DNA from: a bacterium
GTDB taxonomy: Bacteria; Patescibacteria; Microgenomatia; Levybacterales; UBA12049
Length of the DNA stretch: 64,000 nt
Assembly: GCA_021777565.1 (NCBI GenBank)
Contig: JAJYDJ010000002.1
Location: forward strand, 199,414-263,413
Direction: 5' to 3'
Shown here: positions 31,334 to 40,138 of the stretch, in pieces
Position numbering within the stretch: the first letter of the stretch is position 1
How the letters are laid out: every line of letters begins with the position of its first letter
The notes under the pieces: model-generated
What the model saw: the letters and a program-made list of their open reading frames with translations, nothing else
Told to the model about the DNA's origin: nothing
Database searches by the model: none
Position numbers and translations under genes: made by a program

Positions 31334-32581
31334 ATGAGTACACAAGATGACATCCTAGATTTAGAGAAAAAGGTCCTTGCAAAAGAAGAAAAGCTTGAAA
31401 GACAATATCAGGAAATTGAAAAACTTCGCAGCGAATATATCGAAAAATTAGAAAAAGTTGCAAAGCTCACTGCTGATAATGCAAAATCAGAACTTCTAGC
31501 AGAAGTTGAGAAGCGTGAAGCTGAAGCACTTTCAAGAATTATTTCTGAGAAAGAAGAAGCTATTAAGGCAGAGGCCAACCAAAAAGCAAAAGAAATTTTG
31601 GCTGATGCTATGCGACATGGCAAAACAGAATATGTTGCCGAATATACTGTCTCAGTTATTGAACTAGAAAATGACGAGATGAAAGGCCGTATTATTGGCC
31701 AGGGCGGACGCAATATTAGAGCATTTGAAAATGCTACCGGTGTTGACGTGTTGCTTGAGGAAGAAAAGGTTATTCGTCTCTCGTCATTTGACCAGATTCG
31801 TCGAGAAGTTGCCAAGAGATCACTCATGAAGCTTCTAAAAGACGCTCGTATCACGCCAGTGCGTATTGAAGAGATTGTTGCACAGACTCGAGAAGAGATG
31901 GAAAGAGTCATGCTTGAAGAAGGAGAAAATCTTGCGAAAGAAGTTGGCGTATACAAAGTACCAGTTGACCTTCTCAAGATTTTAGGACGCTTCAAATTCC
32001 GCACCTCTTATGGACAAAACCTGGTCATTCATTCCTTTGAAGTTGCAAAGATTGCAGTCGCAATTGCAGAAGAAATTGGTGCTGACGTGAATGTGGTTCG
32101 CCTCGCAGGGTTATTCCATGACATTGGAAAAGTTGTTGAAGGTGATGGAAGTCATGTGAAATTAGGTGTTGATTTGTTACAAAAATTCAACTTTCCACAA
32201 CCAGTTATTGATTGTGTGGCACAGCACCATGAAGACACGCCATTTACCTCAGTAGAATCCGTTATTATGCATGTTGCTGATGCTATCTCTGCTGCACGAC
32301 CTGGTGCACGTCATCAGGATGTAGAAGGGTATGTACAGCGCGTGAAAGATATGGAGAGTTTGGCCAAACAATTTGATGGTGTCATGGATGCGTACGCATT
32401 TGAGTCAGGACGAGAACTTCGTGTCATTGTTGCACCAGAACACATGCGGGATGATGAATGCATTATTCTAGCTAACAAACTTCGTGAAGAAATGACTAAA
32501 AAAATGGCAATTCCTGGAGAAGTAAAAGTGACTGTTATTCGAGAATTTAGAGCTTCTGCAGGTGGCAATACAAGTGCCTAA
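31334..32581 (+). CDS. rny: Ribonuclease Y lacking the N-terminal membrane anchor
   Basis: 415 residues against about 520 in the family. It has a shortened coiled coil (1-105), a KH domain with GRIIGQGGRN (118-127) and an HD domain with FHDIGKVVEGDGSH (HD at 262-263). The usual N-terminal transmembrane helix is absent: an in-frame TAA lies 4-6 nt upstream of the ATG. RNase Y starts mRNA decay and is normally membrane-bound; this one should be cytosolic unless recruited by a partner. Confidence 0.95.
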   Translation: MSTQDDILDLEKKVLAKEEKLERQYQEIEKLRSEYIEKLEKVAKLTADNAKSELLAEVEKREAEALSRIISEKEEAIKAEANQKAKEILADAMRHGKTEYVAEYTVSVIELENDEMKGRIIGQGGRNIRAFENATGVDVLLEEEKVIRLSSFDQIRREVAKRSLMKLLKDARITPVRIEEIVAQTREEMERVMLEEGENLAKEVGVYKVPVDLLKILGRFKFRTSYGQNLVIHSFEVAKIAVAIAEEIGADVNVVRLAGLFHDIGKVVEGDGSHVKLGVDLLQKFNFPQPVIDCVAQHHEDTPFTSVESVIMHVADAISAARPGARHQDVEGYVQRVKDMESLAKQFDGVMDAYAFESGRELRVIVAPEHMRDDECIILANKLREEMTKKMAIPGEVKVTVIREFRASAGGNTSA

Positions 32582-32823
32582 TCTCCTCCTCCTTTCTTAT
32601 CCATAAGTCTAGTTTTGTCTGATTTCTCTGCGACAAAAAAGTATATGAATTTATACTGAATTGGTTACAAAATCGTGCTAATCGATAACTCTTCAAATAA
32701 TGAAATTTGGTCGAGAAAGATATAATTGGATGGGATGTGTGTAGCTTTGATCTGTTGACACTTAGACTTAATTCATCGGACAATAGAGTCATTCATAACT
32801 GCCCGGAATCGAGGTGATAGTTG
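32582..32823 (+). promoter_or_regulatory. 242-nt intergenic region with the HU promoters
   Basis: No coding sequence is seen. Two candidate promoters face HU: TATAAT at 32721-32726, and TTGACA (32755-32760), 18-nt spacer, GACAAT (32779-32784) with predicted +1 near 32791. A GAGGTGAT Shine-Dalgarno at 32811-32818 precedes ATG 32824. The first 130 nt shows nothing I can name. Confidence 0.5.
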
Positions 32824-33096
32824 ATGACAAAAAGAGACCTCATTGATATTGTTGCAAAGAAAGCAAACCTAACTAACAAGGCAGCTCGCGAAGCTGTGCA
32901 AACTATGTTGAACTCTGTTCGTGATAGTTTGAAGAGAGGCGAAAAAGTCGTTATTACTGGTTTCGGTACTTTCTCAGTTCGAAGTCGTAAAAAGCGAGCC
33001 GGAAGAAACCCAAAGACCGGTGAACGAATTACTATCGATGCACGCAAGGCTCCTGGATTTACCCCAGGGAAGACTTTGAAAAAAGTTGTTCGATAA
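32824..33096 (+). CDS. hup: HU-family DNA-binding protein
   Basis: 90 residues starting MTKRDLIDIVAKKANL, with GFGTFSVRSRKKRAGRNPKTGE forming the DNA-embracing beta arm and a C-terminal helix. It compacts and bends DNA. It is among the few genes here with a TTGACA promoter, a leader and a Shine-Dalgarno, in keeping with high expression. The TTG at 32821 is not used as the start because the ATG has better spacing. Confidence 0.97.
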   Translation: MTKRDLIDIVAKKANLTNKAAREAVQTMLNSVRDSLKRGEKVVITGFGTFSVRSRKKRAGRNPKTGERITIDARKAPGFTPGKTLKKVVR

Positions 33097-33113
33097 AAGT
33101 AATTCTATTTGAG

Positions 33114-33156
33114 AAAGAGAAGGCTTGTGGCAGATTGTCCAGGCCTTCTCTTTTCG
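33114..33156 (+). terminator. Intrinsic terminator after HU
   Basis: An 11-bp stem, AAAGAGAAGGC (33114-33124) with GCCTTCTCTTT (33143-33153), ends in TTTT. The next promoter starts 2 nt later. Confidence 0.85.
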
Positions 33157-33157
33157 T

Positions 33158-33163
33158 TACAAT
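33158..33163 (+). promoter_or_regulatory. Leaderless promoter of the ABC-2 exporter operon
   Basis: TACAAT ends 6 nt before ATG 33170, directly after the HU terminator. Confidence 0.65.
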
Positions 33164-33169
33164 ACGTAT

Positions 33170-34159
33170 ATGTCACTCATCTCAGTTAATCATTTTTCAA
33201 AATATTACACCGTCTATAAAAAAGAGCCAGGGTTTATGGGCTCGGTAAAGTCGCTTCTGGTACGTAAATATGAAGAAGTAAAAGCAGTCGATGATATTTC
33301 TTTCTCTGTAGAGTCGGGTGAATTGATCGGCTTTATTGGTCCAAATGGGGCGGGGAAAACAACGACTCTCAAATCGCTTACTGGCCTTCTTTATCCTACA
33401 AAAGGAGAGGTTTCAGTACTCGGCTATACGCCATTTGAGAGGAAGCATGCGTTTTTAAAAGAAATCTCACTTGTCATGGGGCAGAAAAATCAGCTCCTGT
33501 GGGATCTGCCTGCAATTGACTCGTTTATCCTGAATAAAGAAATGTATGGTATTGCAGATAAAACATTTAAATCACAGTTGAATGAACTTACTGAACTTCT
33601 GGATGTAAAAGCGTTTCTTGAGATACCCATTAGAAAACTTTCATTAGGACAGAGGATGAAAATGGAATTAATTGGTGCATTAATTCATAATCCTAAAGTG
33701 CTATTCCTTGATGAACCAACGATTGGCCTTGACGTGGTTGTTCAAAAAAATCTTCGTGAGTTTATTGCTGAATACAACAAAAAATATGAGGCAACTATTC
33801 TTCTCACCAGTCACTACATGAAAGATGTAGAGGCGCTTTGTAAGCGAGTCATTATGATTAATCATGGCAAGATCCTTTTTGATGGGGAACTGTCCAAACT
33901 TATTGAACAATATGCACCAACCAAAGAAGTCTCTGCAGTCCTTGGTAATAAGATCAGTGAAAAAGATATAGTAAAAATTGGTGAAGTAAAAAGGTACCTT
34001 GCCCCACAAATTACTCTGCGCATCCCAAGAGCGCATATCGGTGATGCAGTGAAAAAACTTATCGAGATTGGCAATGTTGAGGATTTATCAGTTCAAGATC
34101 CAGATATTGAAGATGTCATCCGCGATATATTTAGTGCTAAAAATCCACAGGAGTCCTAA
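33170..34159 (+). CDS. ABC transporter ATP-binding protein (ABC-2 exporter, COG4586-like)
   Basis: 329 residues. Walker A GPNGAGKTT (about 57-65), a Q-loop region with MGQKNQLLWDLPA, signature LSLGQRMKMELI, Walker B KVLFLDEPTIGLD and the H-loop in LLTSHYMKDVE. The MGQK/LWDLPA string and the partner permeases fit the COG4586/4587/3694 exporter type. The substrate is unknown (lipid, drug or polymer). The start at 33170 rather than 33125 follows from the promoter. First of three genes with 3-nt gaps. Confidence 0.93.
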   Translation: MSLISVNHFSKYYTVYKKEPGFMGSVKSLLVRKYEEVKAVDDISFSVESGELIGFIGPNGAGKTTTLKSLTGLLYPTKGEVSVLGYTPFERKHAFLKEISLVMGQKNQLLWDLPAIDSFILNKEMYGIADKTFKSQLNELTELLDVKAFLEIPIRKLSLGQRMKMELIGALIHNPKVLFLDEPTIGLDVVVQKNLREFIAEYNKKYEATILLTSHYMKDVEALCKRVIMINHGKILFDGELSKLIEQYAPTKEVSAVLGNKISEKDIVKIGEVKRYLAPQITLRIPRAHIGDAVKKLIEIGNVEDLSVQDPDIEDVIRDIFSAKNPQES

Positions 34160-34162
34160 TAC

Positions 34163-34957
34163 ATGCAGACATATATCCTTATTGCCAAAAGTGTCTGGGA
34201 TCAGAAATTTGCCTACCGTCTAAATTTTATTCTCTGGCGTGTTCGCAATGTGATTCAATTCCTTGCTACATACTATTTGTGGTTCTCTGTAGTCCCTGTT
34301 AATGGGTCTATCGCAGGATATTCACAACATATGATGCTTACCTATGTCTTAGGCACGCTTCTCGTGAGTGCCTTTACCCTTACGACAGCACTTGGTGACG
34401 TGGGACCAGAGATACAAAATGGTGATCTCTCCAACTCACTGATCAGGCCGTTGAACTACTTTATGTATTGGATGGCAAAAGATGCAGGAGATAAAGCTGC
34501 AAATCTTTTTTTCTCTGTTATTGAAATTGCCCTTATTATTCTACTTCTCCGTCCACCGTTTTATTGGCAAACAAATCCATGGTATCTTCTTGCCAGTGTA
34601 ATTTGTATACTTCTCGCGATCGTTATGAACTTTCTCATTAATATGATTTTAGGATTTATTGCATTTTGGTCACCAGAGATTTGGGCGCCGCGTTTTCTTA
34701 CGATGATTATTATTCAATTCCTTGGAGGAAGTTTATTCCCATTGGATATTTTCCCAAAAATCATGGTGCAGATTTTTCAAGTACTTCCATTTCAGTACCT
34801 TGTCTATTTCCCTTTGAAAGTGTATTTAGGGCAAATTCCCCTTATGCAAATTCTCATCGGGTTTGTGACGATGATTGTCTGGATTGGGATTATGTGGATC
34901 TCATGTCAAATGATTTGGAGAAAAGGACTATACGTTTATAGTGCGGAAGGAAGATAA
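34163..34957 (+). CDS. ABC-2 family permease subunit 1
   Basis: 264 residues with about six membrane helices (for example VIQFLATYYLWFSVVP, ALIILLLRPPFY, IMNFLINMILGFIAFW). The order LNFILWRVRNV at the N-terminus and GDLSNSLIRPLNYFMYW in the first cytoplasmic region matches the ABC2_membrane_6 family. It pairs with the next gene product to form the channel driven by the upstream ATPase. Confidence 0.9.
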   Translation: MQTYILIAKSVWDQKFAYRLNFILWRVRNVIQFLATYYLWFSVVPVNGSIAGYSQHMMLTYVLGTLLVSAFTLTTALGDVGPEIQNGDLSNSLIRPLNYFMYWMAKDAGDKAANLFFSVIEIALIILLLRPPFYWQTNPWYLLASVICILLAIVMNFLINMILGFIAFWSPEIWAPRFLTMIIIQFLGGSLFPLDIFPKIMVQIFQVLPFQYLVYFPLKVYLGQIPLMQILIGFVTMIVWIGIMWISCQMIWRKGLYVYSAEGR

Positions 34958-34960
34958 GAT

Positions 34961-35743
34961 ATGAAGAAATATATTATTGTTTGGTGGAAACTTGTCAGTG
35001 CCACATCAGCTATTGCCCTAGCTGCACGTTTTAGTGCAATCATGTTTACTGTTGGTAAAATTGTACGCCTTGGTATGTTTTTAGTTTTTCTCTATGTCAT
35101 TATGGGGAAAGCAAAAACGCTAGTAGGATTCTCACAAGATCAAATCATTCTTTTTTTCTTAACGTTTAATTTTGTAGATACGCTGGTGCAGATGTTACTG
35201 AGAGAAGTGTATCGCTTTAGAGGATATATTGTGAATGGGACATTTGATGGATTTTTAACCAAGCCAATTTCGCCACTATTTCGTGCACTTTTTGGGGGCG
35301 GAGATATTTTAGACATGCCAATGGTTTTGATCATGTTCTTGCTCATAGCGGCACTATGCATTTTCAAAATTCATCCTTCTCTTGAAGGCGTAGTCCTTTA
35401 TGGCTTACTTCTGGTTAATAGTTTTCTTATGGCCATGGCGTTTCATATTTTTGTAGTTGGTTTGGCCATCAGGACAACAGAAGTAGATAGCGCCATTATG
35501 ATGTATCGAGATATCACCTCACTTGGACGTATGCCAGTTGATATCTACAAGGAGCCTTTGAGAAGCATTATTACCTTTGTGATTCCTGTTGGTATTATGA
35601 TGACGTTCCCAGTGAAATTCCTCTATGGATTATTAAATTGGCAATCATTTGTGCTCGCCTGTGGTCTGAGTGCTCTTTTTTTGGTCCTGAGTGTGGTTTT
35701 CTGGAGAAATGCCCTCAGATATTATACCAGCGCCAGTAGTTAG
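34961..35743 (+). CDS. ABC-2 family permease subunit 2
   Basis: 260 residues, about six membrane helices; FRGYIVNGTFDGFLTKPISPLFRALFGGGDILD is the equivalent of the GDLSNSLIRPL segment in subunit 1. It completes a heteromeric exporter. It starts 3 nt after subunit 1 and ends the operon; the next gene has its own promoter. Confidence 0.9.
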   Translation: MKKYIIVWWKLVSATSAIALAARFSAIMFTVGKIVRLGMFLVFLYVIMGKAKTLVGFSQDQIILFFLTFNFVDTLVQMLLREVYRFRGYIVNGTFDGFLTKPISPLFRALFGGGDILDMPMVLIMFLLIAALCIFKIHPSLEGVVLYGLLLVNSFLMAMAFHIFVVGLAIRTTEVDSAIMMYRDITSLGRMPVDIYKEPLRSIITFVIPVGIMMTFPVKFLYGLLNWQSFVLACGLSALFLVLSVVFWRNALRYYTSASS

Positions 35744-35754
35744 CCTTACCGTGG

Positions 35755-35760
35755 TATAAT
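35755..35760 (+). promoter_or_regulatory. Leaderless promoter of the AI-2E family gene
   Basis: TGGTATAAT, hexamer ending 6 nt before ATG 35767. Confidence 0.7.
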
Positions 35761-35766
35761 AATGGC

Positions 35767-36792
35767 ATGACTAGCAGAAATATCCTGATTTTGACGACTT
35801 TAATCGGTGGCGGTACATTCCTGTACTTTCAACGGTCATTCCTGGTCCCACTGATCCTGGCAGTGGTCTTTGCCTATATCTTTAGCCCCTTTGTCAGGCT
35901 TCTCAATCAAAAGCTCCATATTCCAAGACTTGTTGGCGTGATCAGCGTATACACGCTCTTGATTAGTCTTGTACTTTTGGTCGGGACACTTCTCTCTCAC
36001 AGGGTAAATATCGAATCTTTGGAAATTAATACTGTTGCCAATAATGCATTGCATCAAGCACGAGTAGAAGCAAGTCTTCTCCCTGAGTGGATTCAGCCGG
36101 CAGTTATTAACGGTATCAACACGATACGCAGATCACGTATATTTACTTTCTTTACAGGTGCGACTATGTCATCACCATCGATTGATCAGGCAATCTCACA
36201 ACTCACCATGTTTTTTGTATTTGTCTTTGGAAGTTTTTATTTTCTTAAAGATGGTGAGCTACTGGTTGCGCGATTTGTCTCCTTGTTCAACGAATCAAAA
36301 AGGAGTGATCTGGAGGATGTCTTTAAACAAATGAATGCAGTGCTCGGAGGTTACCTGAGAGGACAGTTATTTCTTATCTTTTTTGTTGCACTCATGTTGT
36401 ATGTGGCATTGAGTATTGTTGGAATAAAATTTGCACTCACTCTGGCCATTTTCTCAGGTTTTGCTGAAATTGTCCCAGTCATTGGCCCTATTCTCGCAGG
36501 AACAATAGCGGTCTTGGTAGTATATATCACCAATGGGGCTGCCCACGTGTCACTCCCAGTACTTGATGTATCACTTATTGTGATTGCAATTTATTTTGTT
36601 ATTCGTCAATTTGAAGATTATTTTGTTATGCCTTTTGTCATGGGAAGAATTACGAAATTACCAGCATTTGTTGTCTTTCTTGCCGTCGTTGTCGGGGGAC
36701 ATATCGCAGGAGTACTGGGTATGGTTCTTGCAGTACCATTTGTCGCTATGCTTCGAGTCGCTCTCCCCTTTGTGAAGAAACATTATTTGTAA
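35767..36792 (+). CDS. AI-2E family transporter (PerM/YdiK-like)
   Basis: 341 residues with about eight membrane helices. N-terminal LILAVVFAYIFSPFVRLLNQKLHIPRLVGV, the central YLRGQLFLIFFVALMLYVALSIVGIKFALTLAIFSGFAEIVPVIGPI and the C-terminal QFEDYFVMPFVMGRITKLPAFVVF are family hallmarks. Members export varied small molecules or act in ion homeostasis; the substrate is not inferable. Its stop lies in a hairpin that may terminate the opposing rnpB transcript. Confidence 0.9.
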   Translation: MTSRNILILTTLIGGGTFLYFQRSFLVPLILAVVFAYIFSPFVRLLNQKLHIPRLVGVISVYTLLISLVLLVGTLLSHRVNIESLEINTVANNALHQARVEASLLPEWIQPAVINGINTIRRSRIFTFFTGATMSSPSIDQAISQLTMFFVFVFGSFYFLKDGELLVARFVSLFNESKRSDLEDVFKQMNAVLGGYLRGQLFLIFFVALMLYVALSIVGIKFALTLAIFSGFAEIVPVIGPILAGTIAVLVVYITNGAAHVSLPVLDVSLIVIAIYFVIRQFEDYFVMPFVMGRITKLPAFVVFLAVVVGGHIAGVLGMVLAVPFVAMLRVALPFVKKHYL

Positions 36793-36795
36793 TGT
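36780..36795 (-). terminator. Probable rnpB terminator
   Basis: On the minus strand ACATTA, loop CAAA, TAATGT, then TTCTT. It overlaps the stop codon of the AI-2E gene on the plus strand. Confidence 0.5.
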
Positions 36796-37121
36796 CCTAG
36801 GAAGTGAGTAAGCCAGATTCTGTTATTACATCGCAATCTATCTCACGCCTTCTAACCTTGACGCTCCTGGAAAATATATCATCGCGCCAATCGGAAGTTG
36901 CAGCAGGTGGGATTGCCCGTTTCACTCTCGCTCGTCTCTGTTGCTCTCAGACTGTGTTGATTCACATTCTGTTTATTTCTCCACATGCGAGTAAAGAGAA
37001 ATAACACCAGCGCTTCTCCCTTACGGGATTATACGTCAGAGCTTACGCCCCATTCCCGATTTTCCTCCTGTCTGGACTTTCCTCTCCAATTGCTTGGAGT
37101 AGCGATCCTGCTTCCTAGGAC
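36792..37121 (-). ncRNA. rnpB: RNase P RNA (class A)
   Basis: About 330 nt on the minus strand. The P1 helix is an 11-bp perfect pair, GTCCTAGGAAG (37121-37111) with CTTCCTAGGAC (36804-36794). The conserved 5' core GAGGAAAGTCCAGA (near 37085-37071) and 3' core AACAGAATCTGGCTTA (near 36825-36810) are present; canonical RNAs have CCGG in both, here CCAGA and TCTGG change together and still pair. Its product removes 5' leaders from pre-tRNAs. The -10 box places +1 exactly at the first base of P1. Confidence 0.93.
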
Positions 37122-37127
37122 ACTCGT

Positions 37128-37133
37128 ATTATA
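37128..37133 (-). promoter_or_regulatory. -10 box of rnpB
   Basis: Minus-strand TATAAT, 6 nt before the P1 helix, predicting +1 at 37121. This structural RNA calibrates the -10 to +1 distance used for the leaderless calls. Confidence 0.75.
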
Positions 37134-37158
37134 GCTTGGATTGAAAGGAGAAGCAAAA

Positions 37159-40119
37159 CTAGCCCATGAGATCACGGTATCTGCAGGCGAGGCAGTCTTT
37201 TTCACTGCAACGGCTCTCCCAGAAGCTAAGATCTTTGGTCTGTTGGATACAGTCGGTGATGAGTGCTTGAAGCGCCTGAATATCTTCATCAGTAATGGTA
37301 AATGTCTCTGATTTATATGATCCATTCTCAAGTGGGCGGACAAAATCAAGAGATGTCTCACGTGTCGCAAAACGCTTACTATTCCAATTCTCAACAAGCA
37401 GGGCATAGAAGGTTAACTGTCTTTTATACATCCCTTCTTCGCCGTCTTTCTCAAGTGAAGTGCGACTTTTGGGTCTACCTGTTTTGTAATCATGGATAAC
37501 CCATCCAAGGTCGGTCTTTTCTAGAAGATCAAGTCTTCCTTTAAGATAGACATCATGACTTACACGCACTTTATCAATGGATACTTCTGTCATAAGAGTG
37601 TCACTCCAGGAGGACACGATTTGTGAAAGAAAACCTGGGAGATCATGCCCTGCCTGTGTCATACATCGGGTCTTCATGTCAGAGGAGATATCTTCTTTTG
37701 TTAACATCTCATTCAAAGATTGAAGGAGCTCTTCTGTTGTTAGTGATTTTCTCTTCATAAGATACATCTTAATAAGTGAGTGAATGGCACTCCCATATAT
37801 CATTGATTCATTTTTCTCTTGTGGTATCTCAATAAGATTTTCAAAAACAAAACGCCAAGGACAGGTGAGAAAATTATTTAAGGCAGTTGCAGAAATTCCT
37901 TTCTGTTGTAAAAGTGCCCAAATATATTTTTGATATAACTCATTTTGGTCGTTCTCTTGAACAATTTTTTCATGTGTTATGAGTGGTTGGTTGAGTACCT
38001 GTTGCTCAAATGCTGCTGTGTCGATTTCCTGAACATCAGATTGCAGTTCAGTGATGAATGATGAAGGGAGAACATGCTGCCCTGTGGTATCAGTATCTGC
38101 ATACGTTACTACGACTTCTTTTCTCGCACGAGTAAGTGCAACATAAAAGAGCCTTCTCTCGTCATCTACATCACTTGGTTGTGTGCTTAGCCTCGTTAGT
38201 GTGTGCCCCCATGGAATTTTAAATTGAGTCGCATGAGTACGATCATTGCCGAATCCCTTCTCAGTTCCATGAACAATATAGACAATATCAAACTCTTTTC
38301 CCTTCGCTTTGTGCGCCGTCATCAATTGAACACCTTGGCGTAGTTGTTCTGGAATGTTTATAGACAGAGGGACATGATGGTCTTTCATGGAGGTAATATA
38401 TCCAAGGAAATCCTCCAGTGTATACGACTCCTGTTTGGCTTGCAGTTCTTGTAGTTTGGCATAGAGTCGTTGCATTCTCTCAAGATGAAGAATTGAGTCG
38501 GGGAGAGTCAGGGCATAAGCAAGTAGTCCCGAAGAGTGAAGCATAGTTACGAAAAGATTGTCTACAGATTCCTGGCTGTGACTCAACCACATCTCAAGTT
38601 TCATGAGAAATTCTGCTACTGCGTTGTTAAGAGTATGCTCAGACTGTTTGTCTTTCAATAGTTGGATAAGTGGTATGCGTTTTTCACGTGCTTGTTGGAC
38701 ATACTCATAGAGTGTAAGTGGGGGAATATGAAAGAATGGAAAGTGAAGACAGGCAAAAAGAAAAGTATCTTCATGAGGATTTGCGACAAGTTGCAGAAGG
38801 GTTATTAGAAAATGGACTGCGACATCATCAAAAATGTTTTCATCTGTATGTGAGAAGAAAGTAATATGAGCGCTCTGGAGGCTCTCGATCAAGGGATATG
38901 CATCTTTATTGTTTCTTATCAAAATTGCTATTTCTTCAGGTGCAGTCCCATGTGAAATCTTATCTTGGATGTCTTTTATAATAAATGCGTGTTCTGCATT
39001 CAGAGTCGTAAAATGTGCGAGCTGTATGGGACGAGATGGATAGTCCGAATTATGTTTGAGTGGCTCTTGAGAAAGAAGTGCGGAGCTTTGTGTGATAATT
39101 TTGTGCGATGCAGACAAAATGTCTGGCGTTGATCGATAATTTTGATCAAGCGAAATAAACACTGCCGACGGATATTTTGTCTTAAAATAAAGAAAATTCT
39201 CAAGAGATGCACCCTGAAAACGATAAATTGCCTGCTTATCATCTCCTACAACAAAAAGATTTGGCGCATCAAAATAATTGCATAAAAATTCAACAATTTT
39301 GTTCTGTGCAGTATTTGTATCTTGATGTTCATCTACCAAAATGTATTGATACTTTTCTTGCAGAGACAAGAGAAAGTCTGGATGATTGGCAAACGTGTCG
39401 AGGGTGATTAATAGCATGTCATTAAAGTCATACAGATGTTTCTCTCGAAGTATCTCTTGATAGTCTTTATAGACGAGTAAGAGTTCTTTATTTTTTGCTA
39501 TCGCTTTTTCTTCGTCTTTATACATTCCCTTCATCTTGCCTTTAAATCTTCCTGAGTCATATATTTTATCCGGGGTGTCTAAAAAGGCTTGATCTTGTTG
39601 TTGTATCCCTTTCTGTAACATCTCAGGTGTAACTCCTTCTTTCTTGAGCTCATTAATAGCAGAAAGGAGTGGGCGAACATAATATGCTGGGTCACCAATT
39701 GGTTTAAGAATGTCAAAATCATGACTCGTTAGGATTGATTCTATCATTTGGATCTGGTCAAGTTCGGTTGCCGCGCTACTAGAAACAAATGATGGAAATT
39801 CTTCTGGATAGCTTTGGATAAGCATGTTTGCAAGCCCATGGAACGTGTAAATAGACACTCGGTATGCCGGCGTTCCAATAAGAGAAGCAAGTCTCTCTCT
39901 CATCTCAAAGGCTGCATTTTCAGTGAAGGTAAGTGCGAGAATATTCTCAGGGTTTATTTGTGTTTTTAAAAGGATATTCGCGATGCGTAGGGTAAGCACC
40001 TGGGTTTTTCCAGTCCCTGGGCCCGCAGCGACCAGTACAGGCCCTTCAATGGTGTCAACCGCAATTTTTTGATTTGCATTAAGTTTGTTGTATGCAGTCT
40101 CAAATTGAGAGTTCGTCAT
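37159..40119 (-). CDS. UvrD/PcrA-like helicase fused to a RecB-type nuclease
   Basis: 986 residues. Superfamily 1A helicase motifs: Walker A AAGPGTGKTQ (31-40), Walker B/motif II ILVDEHQDTN (Tyr of DEYQDTN replaced by His), QAIYRFQGA, LDQNYRST, and VYIVHGTEKGFGN / LFYVALTRARKEV. From about 745 a PD-(D/E)XK nuclease follows with GRLDLLEKTDLGWVIHDYKTGR. Cys753 and the C-terminal C971-x4-C976-x2-C979 are placed like the 4Fe-4S ligands of AddB/Cas4-type nucleases. It may serve end-resection in place of AddAB or RecBCD (inference). First gene of a minus-strand run. Confidence 0.93.
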   Translation of the reverse strand: MTNSQFETAYNKLNANQKIAVDTIEGPVLVAAGPGTGKTQVLTLRIANILLKTQINPENILALTFTENAAFEMRERLASLIGTPAYRVSIYTFHGLANMLIQSYPEEFPSFVSSSAATELDQIQMIESILTSHDFDILKPIGDPAYYVRPLLSAINELKKEGVTPEMLQKGIQQQDQAFLDTPDKIYDSGRFKGKMKGMYKDEEKAIAKNKELLLVYKDYQEILREKHLYDFNDMLLITLDTFANHPDFLLSLQEKYQYILVDEHQDTNTAQNKIVEFLCNYFDAPNLFVVGDDKQAIYRFQGASLENFLYFKTKYPSAVFISLDQNYRSTPDILSASHKIITQSSALLSQEPLKHNSDYPSRPIQLAHFTTLNAEHAFIIKDIQDKISHGTAPEEIAILIRNNKDAYPLIESLQSAHITFFSHTDENIFDDVAVHFLITLLQLVANPHEDTFLFACLHFPFFHIPPLTLYEYVQQAREKRIPLIQLLKDKQSEHTLNNAVAEFLMKLEMWLSHSQESVDNLFVTMLHSSGLLAYALTLPDSILHLERMQRLYAKLQELQAKQESYTLEDFLGYITSMKDHHVPLSINIPEQLRQGVQLMTAHKAKGKEFDIVYIVHGTEKGFGNDRTHATQFKIPWGHTLTRLSTQPSDVDDERRLFYVALTRARKEVVVTYADTDTTGQHVLPSSFITELQSDVQEIDTAAFEQQVLNQPLITHEKIVQENDQNELYQKYIWALLQQKGISATALNNFLTCPWRFVFENLIEIPQEKNESMIYGSAIHSLIKMYLMKRKSLTTEELLQSLNEMLTKEDISSDMKTRCMTQAGHDLPGFLSQIVSSWSDTLMTEVSIDKVRVSHDVYLKGRLDLLEKTDLGWVIHDYKTGRPKSRTSLEKDGEEGMYKRQLTFYALLVENWNSKRFATRETSLDFVRPLENGSYKSETFTITDEDIQALQALITDCIQQTKDLSFWESRCSEKDCLACRYRDLMG

Positions 40120-40125
40120 GAGGAT

Positions 40126-40131
40126 ATTCTA
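40126..40131 (-). promoter_or_regulatory. Leaderless promoter of the helicase-nuclease gene
   Basis: Minus-strand TGTTAGAAT (extended -10), ending 6 nt before ATG 40119. Confidence 0.65.
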
Positions 40132-40138
40132 ACACACT

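Noticed and set aside
31408..32004. 198-codon minus-strand frame
   Set aside because: Antisense of the RNase Y coiled coil; low-complexity Ser/Phe composition.
36804..37004. 66-codon frame over the rnpB region
   Set aside because: It lies within RNase P RNA on the opposite strand.
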